The notes beneath the pieces were generated by a model. The model saw only the letters and a program-made list of their open reading frames with translations. It did no database searches and had not been told where the DNA came from. This document shows positions 34,487 through 46,200 of a stretch of DNA of 64,000 nt, piece after piece; within the stretch, counting starts at the first letter, position 1, and every line of letters begins with the position of its first letter. The stretch is from positions 124,001 to 188,000 of the forward strand of contig JBAMDO010000567.1 in the NCBI GenBank assembly GCA_037074765.1, in the 5' to 3' direction. The stretch is from Mansonella perstans. Lineage: Eukaryota > Nematoda > Chromadorea > Rhabditida > Onchocercidae. The translations under genes and the position numbers were made by a program.

Positions 34487-37400
34487 CTATGCTTCGGAAC
34501 AGGTGATCGTTAACTCCATATCACTCATGATACGCGTTGATTTCAAAGCGTAAGGGAGCTTGAATGCACGATTTCGACGAAAGTAAGGAAGTGAAGGGAT
34601 AAGGACAGAAAATACTTTTATGATTCTTAGCTCTCTTGTTGAATCGAGAACTTTGAAAACTTGTTTTCGGTAATCTTGAACGGATATTAGGAAGTTATCT
34701 GCATGATTTGTGATGTATATGAGCTTTTGGAAGCGTAAGAAGTGTCGGGGCTGTTCAAGTGTAATTAGCATTAAAATCATTATTACTACAAAATATTAGA
34801 TTCCGAAGATAGCGAATACACATATGATCTGGAAATTATGTTTATACCCTTACTGCCCGTAAAGCGGCATTTCTCAACAGCCGATAAGTCCTTGTGAGTT
34901 CACCAGCACCTGTTTTTAAGCCATTAGTCACATATGCAAGAACCAGCTTCTCCTCCATATCCATCATTATCGTGCTACCACCAAGACCTGCATGTCCAAC
35001 TAGCCAATGACCCTGTTAAAATTATAAATACCATGGACCTTTTATTGCTTTACTCCTCACTGAAATCAATGTTAAAGAGAAAATGCAGGACGTTAGAAAA
35101 GTACCAAACAAAATACGTACAGGTTTGAGTGGATGAGGCTCGTACATGAAACCATGTCCTTTTGCTAGCGGCGCAAGGATCACTTCATCTAAGCCATGTG
35201 ATATTTCTGGAGTTTTGAAGAGATCCAACAAACTGCTAGATACGATTTTTCCTTGTAAAAAAAATGAAAATAATTTAGCTAGATCTTTGGCTTTTGTTAT
35301 GCCTAAGACAGCTCCTTGCTCCATGCGATGAAGATTCGGATCGTTAAATGTATTTGCATTCTAAAAAACATCATCATCAGAGTGAGACAGATATTAATAC
35401 AAGCCTTTGTGTTAATCTTCTCTTTCAGAAAAAAACCAGTCTAAGAGAATTACTGCATCTAGCTTCATCCAGGCGGTTGTTTTCCGAATTTTTTGTACTA
35501 TTGAATTGGGAGCTCTCAAATTAAATGTGGTCAGTAGATATATAATCCTTGGATCGTGCAAAATCTCTTTCAATTTGTAGGAAAATGAAGGTAATGTTAA
35601 TCGAGATACGGTATATTCTTCTTCTGAAGGCAGACCAAAGTGAAAGTCGATGCCTGAAGAATACATTTAAATGTTACTGCTCAAAATTTCTTTTTGTTTT
35701 TTCTTTCTTTTTTGTTTTCAATTTTCTTTTTTTATTTTCTATGCAAAAATCGTTGAAGATTTTCATTTACTTTTGCCGACTAATAAAAAATTATGATTTG
35801 CTAATTGTTGCGATCGTATAATTCAAAAATATAAGAGAAGAAGGATTTTGTATGCAAAAAAAAAAACGAAATGTATGAGCAAGCGAGTGAATCTTTATAA
35901 AGGAAAACTTTAGATGTTTGTGTTTGTTGAAAAATGCATGATCATGGACTAAATAATCATTTCAAAAGTAAATTTTTCTAGATCACATAATGGAGTAAGC
36001 AATGGCAGTGGTCGATGTGTTCATTCACTCACCAAATTTCTCAGCAATTTCTTGTCTGAAAAAGGTTCCGATACCACGACGTTTGAAGTCGACATGCCTA
36101 ATAATTTGATCAACAAGCCATCCATACGTTACTGCGTGATATCCTGTTTTGGTACCTGAACATAAGGAATGATTTCTTTGAAGTGATGTTATTGTCAAGA
36201 ACATGTTTAAGTAGTGCGTGGGACGATTCAAAAGGTAACTAAAACTTTTGCGATTGTTTATACTAACAGAGAATTCATATTTAACTATTTTTAGTTCTCA
36301 TTTAAATATGATTTCGATTTTCTCTTTTATGAAGAAGTCATAATGATATTTTTGAAGAAAATTTATGGAGAAAATTGTTGTAAAATGAAAAAACTCCACA
36401 AAGGGAGCATGGGCTAATTACATGTTTCAGTTTTCAAGCGAATTCTTTATTAGCTAAATACTGCTTGATCTAACCTGGTATCCAATTCGGTTTCTGTCTT
36501 TCAATAATTTCAGCTATTTTTTCATGATCAAATGCATCCTCCTTAGAAATCGATTCGCTAAAAGCTGCTAAACCTGCCTTAAAAAACCTGAATTTTGTGG
36601 GGTTTATTCTGCATCAGTTGCAATGATTTCAAACTACTGAATGCTAATAACAATAAAATATCAAAGAACTTACACTGTGATTCATAATCCAACCAACAGT
36701 AATATTTTCTTTACCATTCTGAGCAAATTCTGGCCAAAACTGGCAAATGCGATCCGAATACTGTAGCTGTCCTCGATCAACCAGAACAGCTATACACAGT
36801 GCGCTCACCGCCTATATAGCAGTTCAAATGATATACCATACCAAAATATGCTGATCATACGAAAGAGGTGACAAACTTTTGTAGCGGAAAATACGACAGT
36901 TCTTGTATCAGATGTCCAATGACGGAGTGAACTTGCATCTGCATATCCTCCTTGTAAGTCGACCACTAATTCACTATTCCAGTATATTGATACTGCTGCA
37001 CCTTCCCGTTCCCATCCACCAATAAAATTCTTCCTACAAATTGAGGTGATGAAGTAAAGAGCGAAGAACGAAACTTTATAATTTCGCTTGCATATTCAAA
37101 CAAATGATCTGCCCGAAAAGAATAAAATGAATTTCTCTTATATAACTTTAAATTAATTAAATTCAAGAAAAAGGAAACCGTTGCTTGACTTAGTTAAATA
37201 TTTCACTGTTTGCAAAATTTATCCTAAAAAAATTGATGATAGGTACTTCCTTACTTTATAAGATTCATTGGTTGTTTTAAGAAATATTCATGATAATCCG
37301 TTTATTATCGTTTGTTTTTCATATATTACAATCCGTTTATCTTATCTTATCAGAATAATCAGTAGTAAAACTGCATACTCCGAAAAGCAAAAATCCTTCA

Positions 37401-38862
37401 TTATTTTTTCCTTTGGAATATCAGAAATTCTACATTTCGTGGCAGAAAAAGAATCTGTTTCGCACGTCGCAAATAGAAAACATAAATTTAAATCTACTCC
37501 AGTTTGTTGATTTTGCCTTCGGTAATTTTAATCATTCATTTGGTTGTAACAAGAATGAAAATGGATAGAGAAAGAGAAGAATAAAACAAGTTCTATAACA
37601 TTTCTTATCTGGCATTTGTTCGTACCCAATTCATTTTCATTTTCATCGTTTTCTTATGAAAAATTTTGTAATAAATATTTGCTGTCTCAATTTATTTCAT
37701 GTTTCACGCATTTCTGCAGAAACTATAAAAAAAAAAAAAAAAAAAAAAAACTAAAGCAAAGCGGAATACAATAGTTTTATGAATTGCATCGTCGAAAGGC
37801 ATTTGGTTCTAAATTAAGTTTTTTAACACCAAGTTAGTGTTAAAAAAATTATTGCACTCATTTGCTATCCATTTATTGGTGCCGCATTGTTCTTATCAGT
37901 ATTTTTCCAAATGCGCTCTTTGAAATGGACGAGTTAGTAACAAATATGTGCTGTTCATCAACTTATTTGAAAAAAGCAATAATTAGCCATTTGCTCATCT
38001 GTTTAATTTGAAAAAAGCAATAATTAGCCATTTGCTCATCTGTTTAATATGCTTTCTTCATCAAATATCAATTATTTTGATAATAATTATTATCAGTTCA
38101 ATTACCAATCAAATAAAACATTTCTAAAACGAAGCTAATTGCAATCAAATAAAACATTTTTAAAACGAAGCTAATTAGTTCTTAATGAAAACTTTTTAGA
38201 GACTCCAAAATAGTGAAAAGTAAGAGTAAAAAGCTTCAGCATAACTTATAAATAATCTCTTTTTGATAAGCAACAATCGGAACTTGTAATAAGTGATAAG
38301 AACCCAGAAGTTGTTGATAATTTTGTGACGAAAAGAGCTTTTTGAGATAATAATTCTAGTCGCGATTGATGTTTTCAGGCTTTTTTTGGCAAGTGGCGAT
38401 TAGGTGTGCAATGAGCAATAGTAACATCACAAAAAGTTGGAATCGTTACAAAACTATGTGCTAGGTTTATAACATGAAATCGGTCTCATTCGAACGAATA
38501 GTATCGAATAAAGAGAAAGAGTTGTGGTAATTATAGTCATTCAACTTTTTTATTTTGAAAATTTGTTCAAAAACACCCAACCATTTTAAATTGTTCAGGA
38601 TTTCAAGTACTAAATTTGAAATACTTCGCCGTTTCAAGATAATACGATTAACAACAAAAGTTGTTTCAATTCGCTTAAATTGGCGTATTTCACAAACCGG
38701 GATGATATCGTTTTATTTATCGCTCAGATTTATGAACACTTTTCAGAAACAAATATTGTTAAATATTCCCTACCTGAAAACTCTTTCGACTTCTGTAAAT
38801 TGCTTCGTAGTTGTGCCAAAGATATTATTAGCCAATAAACGATTGTCATTTAATTGAAACAT
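34487..38862 (-). CDS. Serine beta-lactamase-like protein (LACT family)
   Basis: Nine in-phase exons (5' to 3'): 38862-38774, 37033-36877, 36811-36674, 36577-36475, 36155-36033, 35653-35454, 35360-35121, 35012-34854, 34750-34487, giving 490 residues. The N-terminus [26 protein letters not shown]-like LQGGYADAS, the SxxK motif FSATK, the Tyr region [10 protein letters not shown] and the [13 protein letters not shown] segment identify the class C beta-lactamase/esterase fold found in the C. elegans lact genes. In animals these are serine hydrolases, probably esterases; antibiotic hydrolysis is not implied. The first intron (37034-38773) is long and carries small duplications and a poly-A run. 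The last exon adds 87 residues of unrecognised sequence; if its donor (GCA|GTAAGG) is not used, translation stops at 34842. The start lies 19 nt after an acceptor. Confidence 0.87.
37727..37750. repeat. Poly-A run (24 nt)
   Basis: Uninterrupted A homopolymer in the first intron of the beta-lactamase-like gene (T run on the coding strand). It could be a simple-sequence expansion or the tail of a retrocopy, but no retrocopy body was recognised beside it. Confidence 0.8.
37965..38046. repeat. 41-bp direct duplication
   Basis: Two identical adjacent copies, 37965-38005 and 38006-38046, beginning ATTTGAAAAAAGCAATAATT. They lie in the long first intron of the beta-lactamase-like gene. Confidence 0.92.
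38106..38177. repeat. 36-bp direct duplication
   Basis: Adjacent copies 38106-38141 and 38142-38177, beginning CAATCAAATAAAACATTT, with two mismatches. They lie 60 bp from the 41-bp duplication in the same intron. Confidence 0.9.
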
Positions 38863-39429
38863 GTTAGATACGTTTCAAAAACTGTTGCAGCTAGCTACTA
38901 ATACGACTAACAATATTGCTGACTATTTAAGCTGCTAGTAGTGTTATCAGTGATAGCCGTGGAATTCATTGCAGTTTCGAAGGGCGGTACGACTCTTTTG
39001 TCAGCACTATAGTTTTCCACTGCTTCGATCGCATTTTCATGTGCTGCAATGTCTGTCTGCCCACGAAATTAAAAACACCAATAGAGTAGCGTAATGGCAT
39101 TCCACACTGTAATAAGCATCGCATTAAAAGCACAAGTGTTTACTGGGTTAATTAAAACTTAAACAAAGAAATTCCAATCACTTGATCAATTTCAAAACAA
39201 GCATCACATGACAGATAATTTGCTCGATTTTGCAATAAAAGAATAAACCGAACTAATCAGTAAAAATGAGTCCATGCCGTAGCATAAATCAAGCATTTAT
39301 AATATTTGCTACGAACCATTTGGTATGCAGATCTTTTCTGTCTTAATATTATTCGTTTTGCATAAAACATAATTAAAAATTATTTAAAAACAAATTTCCA
39401 GAAATTACTCAACTATTTCATACATTTAT
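38863..39429. other. Divergent intergenic region
   Basis: 567 bp between the beta-lactamase-like gene (-) and the unknown gene at 39430 (+). Both have an acceptor close to the start (acceptor boundary at 38881/38882 on the minus strand, at 39401 on the plus strand). No repeat or RNA gene is seen. Confidence 0.5.
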
Positions 39430-41725
39430 ATGTTCCAGAAGTGGTCAGATAGGGTTCACGGTAATTGGAAAAATAGAAAATTAACTCGAAACATTTCCTA
39501 TGCAAATGTTGATATTTATGAAGATGTTGAAGCGCTCAAGCAACGCCTGTTGCCAACTCTGACCGCTACATATGAACAGGTGAGTAAGTGCTTCAACGAA
39601 ATGCGAATGTTTAGTCGTGGAATTCATGTTTCGTTGAGCAAATTATCTTTTTTTCTAAATTATTGTTATTGGAAACATCGTCTTACTTTATTCCTGCAAA
39701 TTAGCTGAAGTAGTTTTTTCAGGACGGTTATGTAACAGTATGGCGAATGCCTACCGAAATATCGCAATCAAGACTGGCTGGTCGTTACAAACCATCTAAT
39801 GCTTGCACAATAATTGCCGTCAAGCTGAGTGAATATATCTATCGGGAAGGCATCATACTACAGCCTACCCAGATATCGTTTCCGAGCAGAAGAAATGGTG
39901 TTAGGTCGCGTTCACGATTCCGAAATTGGTCATCGAAAATATTAAGTGAATTTGAAAAAGCTCGGCCAATAATGGTATATAAATTCTTAGCTGCTTTCCA
40001 ACTATGATCACATGAATAGGTACCAATGCATATGGTGATGAGAAATTATTGATGTTCAAACAAAAAATTATTTTGATCATTAATCCTTTGCATATTCAAA
40101 TTATGATTGAATAATTCTTCAGCAATAACGTACTTACAAACTACTGATAAAGATTTTTAATACTTTGCATATTCAAATTATGATTGAATAATTCTTCAAC
40201 AATGACAAACGACGACAGCACTTACAAACTACTGATAAACTTTACTTTTACAGCGTTGTTCAGCACATTTGTTAAATGCGTTCATTAATGCCATCATTGA
40301 GGGTAATGCAATCCACGAGAAGCAAATGGTCAAGCGACGTCCAATCTGTTCTTGTTGCGATCATCATGCGGAAACATTTACTATTCCACAGGTATCATTG
40401 TCACATCTATATCTTTAAGAAATCAACAAATTGATTTTTCTTCCTTCCAGTAAGGAATCTTTCAGACCATTTTAATGAATTTTATTTATAAATAATTTCA
40501 AAAATGCTAACAAAGTTAGATGACAAAAACTAATCGATTAACATTTAATACTGATATATTGTCGAAATTGAAAATGATTAAAATGAAAATTTTTGTAAAA
40601 TAATAAGTAGGCAGTGGAAGGATGTGGTAATGTATTTCGAGAAATTGATTATGTTACTGTTCATGGAAAAATTATTTATAAACTGAAAGAATTTTTACTG
40701 GCGCCTATAAAAAGGTTTTTCTTTTTTCTTTTGATCATTTTCATTATGATACCCTGCCCTTTCTGACTGTCAGTCATCGATTTTGTAGTTTTATGAAGTG
40801 TCGCGGCAGCTATGGTTTTTTTACTTTTCATTCCTCGGCAATGCTGATATCTAATTTCTCATCGAAATTTTAATTTACATGACAACTGATTAGGAAAGAA
40901 TTGAACTCACCTGAAATGAAGCACTATTGCGCGCGCAGAGTCCTCTTTTTTCCAGAGCCTTGAATTCGACTCCTGCTTTTTGCGACAACATAAAAAATAA
41001 CAAAACGTATTCTAACCAATAAAAGTTAACTTGTCAAAAATGAAATCAGTCTCAGATCTTTGTTCCAGTAACTTTCTCAAGGATCATTTGCAAATTTACA
41101 TGATACTTATTTTATTTGAACGATCCGTTTTACTGGTCTATGAGCGTGAATGCAATGCTATATTCTTGCTTGATACGCACACACATTCGAAAACAAGAAA
41201 TATGAAGACAGGTAAATTCAAAACAAGAAGCAAAGGAAAGATTCCTACAAAGTTTGATAGCTCGAGGAATTAATTCGAAAAGAGGATTTTGTCCAACCTG
41301 TTTCAATTTAATGCACTCTGGTTTAGGAGGTTTGATCGCTATGTGTTCAGTAAATAATCTGGATTATTTGATTAATTGGATGTGTTGGAATGTTTTCCCG
41401 GAAACAGTCTATAAACTAAATTGTGATCAGGTAATGTTCAAATACAATGCATAGGACTGATCACTTTCAAAGTGATATTGTGAAATTAATTGAATGATAG
41501 CTCAATTTACTATTATTAATATAACTGATACAATCTCAATAGTGTATTATATGCTTTCAGTCCTTCGAAATATCTGTATTAGCCTTCAATGGACATCTCA
41601 ATAGGAGTGATCACCCGCTATTCTTACCAAGAATTGTGGAAACACCGCATCTTTTCCCAAAACAATATAACAATGAAACATACCATTTACAAATACAAGC
41701 ACGATGTCCCAGAGTGATTTTCTAA
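39430..41725 (+). CDS. Unrecognised nematode protein, possible papain-like cysteine peptidase
   Basis: Seven in-phase exons: 39430-39579, 39723-39974, 40254-40391, 40611-40714, 41069-41211, 41261-41430, 41561-41725, giving 373 residues. The start lies 28 nt after an acceptor. I do not recognise a named family. Visible features: DGYVTVWRMP (51-60), GRYKPSNACTIIAVKLSEYI with Cys78 at the start of a predicted helix, a Cys/His-rich CSCCDHH stretch, AVEGCGNVFREIDYV, a hydrophobic strand VLLVYERECNAIFLLDTHTH with Asp250 and His252, and GLGGLIAMCS. A Cys at a helix N-terminus followed much later by a strand ending D-x-H and a GG(L/A)xA strand resembles the Cys/Asp-x-His layout of some deubiquitinase-like peptidases; this is inference only. 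Gene structure is well supported, function is not. Confidence 0.8.
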
Positions 41726-43231
41726 TAGATTCATGAAAATCGTTCATATAAATGTAAATTCATGTAAATTAGTTACGTAACGATTACCACATTTTAAACA
41801 AAAACATCGGTATTTCATTATAAAAATAAGTGAAAATGAAAATTAGAAAAGACGATTGCTAAGGAAGAGATTGCATAAAGTGATCAGTCTTGAAGAGCAA
41901 GCTAGAAGATCCTGTATTTTATTAAGACCAAGCGAGGATTGCAGTACCTGTTGTATGTGTGAAGAATAAATTTTAAATTTGATTAAGAAAATGGCAAGTT
42001 CCCAATGATCCTGTATTCGAAGGAACAACTGACTATGGCAGCTCTCAAACTTTCTATTCAAGATCTTTAATATTAAATAGATCATTATACCGTATCATAA
42101 CTTCACCCTCGGAATTGTCTTCGTAAGTACTTAGAACCTTAGGGTCCAATGATTCTTTATTATAAACTAATTCGCCAAAATATTTTTGCTTCATTTGACT
42201 TTACATGAGTGCTTACATTCTTCGGCGCAATAATGAAAATTCAAAAATGTATTGATGTATTAAATAACTTTAAAATTCATGAAAGCTTGTGCTTGGTTCC
42301 TCGAGTCTTGCAAAATAGGTCGATTTTAAATGTAAATGTGAAAATGTATTATCATATTGAAGTTACCAAATTCCCATGCTACTTTTTAATTTTTAATTTT
42401 CATATAAGATGTCTAATTATAATAAAGCTCTTGAGAAGCAATATTTTCGCTCGCAGATTTTTGTTTTAGTTTTAATGAATAAAGATTTTTGAGAAACAGC
42501 GAAGTGAACTATTGGAGGAAGTGAAAACTTATCATCTAATACTTAGTCAAAAAAACTTGTCGGGAATGTATCTTAATTAATTCATCCTAGCATCTGCAAA
42601 ATTATACATATCCACAGTTGTAGCACAAAGTTAAAAAAATAAAAAATTTGCTGTTTGACAATGTTATACTTGTCACAGTATGGATCCTTAGGAGCATCGA
42701 TAAATATTGTCATGAATTGTTTCCAATTACCGAGGTTATGTGGTGCAAGTTAGATACTATTTAGATCTTCTATTAGCTTCTGTTTATCTACTACAATTAA
42801 GAAACAACAATTGTTTATATCTAAAGTATCGCACTAATGGATTCAATTGATCATACATAGATATATAATTCTTGAAAGAATTCATAGTTGAATTTGATTT
42901 TTATGTTATCTATGTTATTTTCATGTTATCTATGATTTTTAAGTTATCCTTTTTACCACTGAAAATTTAATTTTAATAATTTAGATAATTTTTAAATTTT
43001 GTAATGAGAAATGCAAATAATCAGAATACGCACTAATAGCGTTTTACATATTCTACTTAGTGTATTTGACCGCTTCTTGTATGGCTGTATCGGCAGCCGA
43101 ACATTGCAGACATCATCTTATGATATTTGCTTATAAAGTAAACAATCTTGAAAACAATATTCATTCTTATCCTTGTCCAAGACTTCGCGTGGTTTGCTTT
43201 TACAGTCACTGGTGTGAGACTGAAAGACCAA
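41726..43231. other. Intergenic region before PSME4
   Basis: AT-rich. Frames at 42209-42469 (+), 41843-42085 (-) and 43060-43257 (+) lack convincing motifs or splice partners. An acceptor (GCTTTTACAG, ending 43205) lies 26 nt before the PSME4 start. Confidence 0.5.
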
Positions 43232-46200
43232 ATGCAAACGGCAGACGACAAAGGTAAAGATGAGGCGAAAATACTGAAAGAAAAACAGGTGAATCATTAT
43301 TATATTTCCGTTTTCTGATATCAGTACTTACTTATTGTCCTTTTGTTTTACTTCGTTGGATTATTTTGTAATTTTCGCGAATATGACGTGTTTTTCCGGA
43401 TGTAATCATAATAGATTGAAAGACTTAGAAGTTATCACAAATTTGTTACAGTAATTTAGAGGTTTATTAACAAACTTATGGTGTATTTTACGTATACGCA
43501 GAAAATTTGTAGAATAGCGATATGATCACCGACATAGCTTTCAATCAGATTTTTAAAGCCTAAGACTTTCTCCTCATCTTCTCCCTTATATTTTGTTAAA
43601 ATATGTCTGAATATTTTTGAGTTTTTCTAATACTAATAGTTTTTCTAATACTTGCTTAATTGCATTCTTATCTTCTGAATATGAAATTTAAATGAAATTT
43701 CAATCCTTTTCCTATTATGCAAACTATTATGCAAATGTGCAAGAATTGAATGAGCTATATCCATCTGTCCTCTGTTTGGCATTCACCTGATTATGCGTTT
43801 TACATTTTTGTCAGAGATAAGTGCTAAAATATTCTATAAGTGGAATTCACAGTAATATATAACCTCTTGCCTTAGGACGAAAGAAATGGTTATGTATATA
43901 AAAGTGCAGAAGGTTACTTGCGTGATAAATCGAAATTTCAACGTACTCGACGAGAATATTCCTATTTACCATACTATGAAAATATCAGTCGAAATGCTGC
44001 TTTGTGGTTAGAGCAGATAAAAGTAGGCTTGGCTGCTTCCACCTTGTCATATGCTGCGGATTCAGGGATTTGTTTTTGGATGAATCAACTTAAACAGTTT
44101 GTTTTATTTTTCATATATTTATTATCTTATTCAATCAGAGTTCGACGTTAATAAATTATTGCCAAAAAGCATATTTAACTTATTTCAGATATTTAAACCT
44201 TTTCTACTGTCGTTTTTCCAAGGCCGACCATATAAAACTAATCAAATTTGTTTATAACGTTATTTTGGAGCCAGATTATGACCGAAGGCTCATTCATAAA
44301 GCTTGTTCATTGATCAAAACACTGATCAAGTAACTTTTATTCACAAATTATCTCGAAAATTTGTCCATAAATCAGTGCATTTTTAGTCTTATGCAACAAT
44401 TTCTAAAATTTGTTATGGAATAAATCAAATTTCTACAACGTCTGAAATGTAGCATTGAATGAGCTCACAAGGAACCAATCCATTTTCTACAAGCATACAA
44501 TCGATTCATTCCCTTGCAGTCAATACTGCTTATCTCTTTAGTGATGCGATAGTCAAAATCAGCGATCTGATTTTATATTTATTATTTTAGTGATGAGATA
44601 ATCAAACGCAGCGATTTAACTTTACCATGGAGACCAATCTATGATTTGTATATAGAAGTAGTTTACAAAAGAAATAGTAAAAATTTGCAAAAATCAATCA
44701 TCCGTTTGGCAGCTGTGACTGTTAAAGAATTATTTCCATTATCAGCAACAAAAGAAATCCTGGATGAGGTTTGCTTCTGAAAATACTTTTTGAGAAAAGA
44801 TAGGAAAACAGAATCAAAGTATGTCAAATAATTGCGGCATTTCAGATACGTCCGTTCATTGATGTTTGGAATGATTATGCAATGACTAAATTCGTTCGCT
44901 TATTCGCAGCTTTCATTCCACTTAAAATGACCCATGAGGAACATGACATTTACGGTGCTGGATTATGGTACGATGAAATGTGGTACTTTTATAATTTTGT
45001 CGAGATGAACAGCTCATGGGAAAGTCATATACAACATATATTCTCCGCGTATGCTTTCCCGATCCTCATTTTTTTTTTCTCGCAATTACGAAAGTTGAGA
45101 AACATTAAAAAAAAGTAAGAATTTGGTATGAAATTACAAAGTATTTAGTATGAAATTACAGAGTACTGAAATGCACATAATATTACTCGAAACATTAGTA
45201 ATAAATAGCTTTACCTCAAGTTGTGAACTTGTGAGCCTAAAACGACAATTTCTCAAGAAGTCTAGATTTTTTCTTCTTTTGTATATCGAGAACTTCTCCA
45301 ATTGTCGTTTGCAAACATATCAATTCTCTGAATGGAGATCAGTGCATAAGCAATGAGAGCTCTGCTAGACAGCTAAGCCTTAATCAAATTAACAGCGAGC
45401 TCGAAATGCTTCACCAATTTACAGGATAAGTGAATATTGTCCCGGGTATATCGATTGGTCATCTAAGCATATTATCATTTTTTCAAAACTTCTGCGTGCA
45501 TTAAATCTAAGTGTTCGATACAATAAGGTAGCAGTTGGCGATGGAACGGGAATGGGTTCTGAAAGTTCAGGAGCAGAATGGATCGTATGGATGCTAGGTG
45601 GAGTGAATGAAAGGTTTTTCTGATTTTTCAATTATGTTAAAAAAATTGTGTTAGTAAGATACATCACAGTCTTTCTTTACTTCCTCCTTAACATTCCGAT
45701 CTAAAGTTATTTTATTCCTTATGTAATAGGTGGTATTCCGATCACTGATACTATTTGTGTTTCAGCGCTCATCAGTGTTTCGAGCGATTGATCAAATGTG
45801 TGGAGTCTTTCTTACATCCGTTGCACGAAGGTGGTCATACTCCAACTTTACAGTCATTTTTAGATGCTCTTGTCAATGAAATGGTACGACGAATCCGCAT
45901 TGAACGAGTGCGTCAAAAAACCAAGAACAAGGTCTTCTGTTATCCTGAACTAGAAATTTATTGGTCTTTGGCTTAAATGTCTTTTTTAATTCGTATCTAA
46001 TTGCATCATTAACACAGTCCCTTGAAACTAATTTCAAGTTTTCAAATTGTCTATAGGTACCTTCAAAAATGCGTTTTACGGATGAACAAATTGAATGGTT
46101 CGTTAGAATATTGCTTCCATCCGTGCTTTATTCAGTGTTTTCAACGACTGGAACATCAACGTCTAGAGTTATGCGCAATTTAGCATTTCTCGCACCACAG

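Noticed and set aside
37340..37560. Minus-strand open stretch containing a second FSATK-like string in the lactamase-like intron
   Set aside because: No splice sites in phase and the surrounding residues do not resemble the family; coincidence is the simpler reading.
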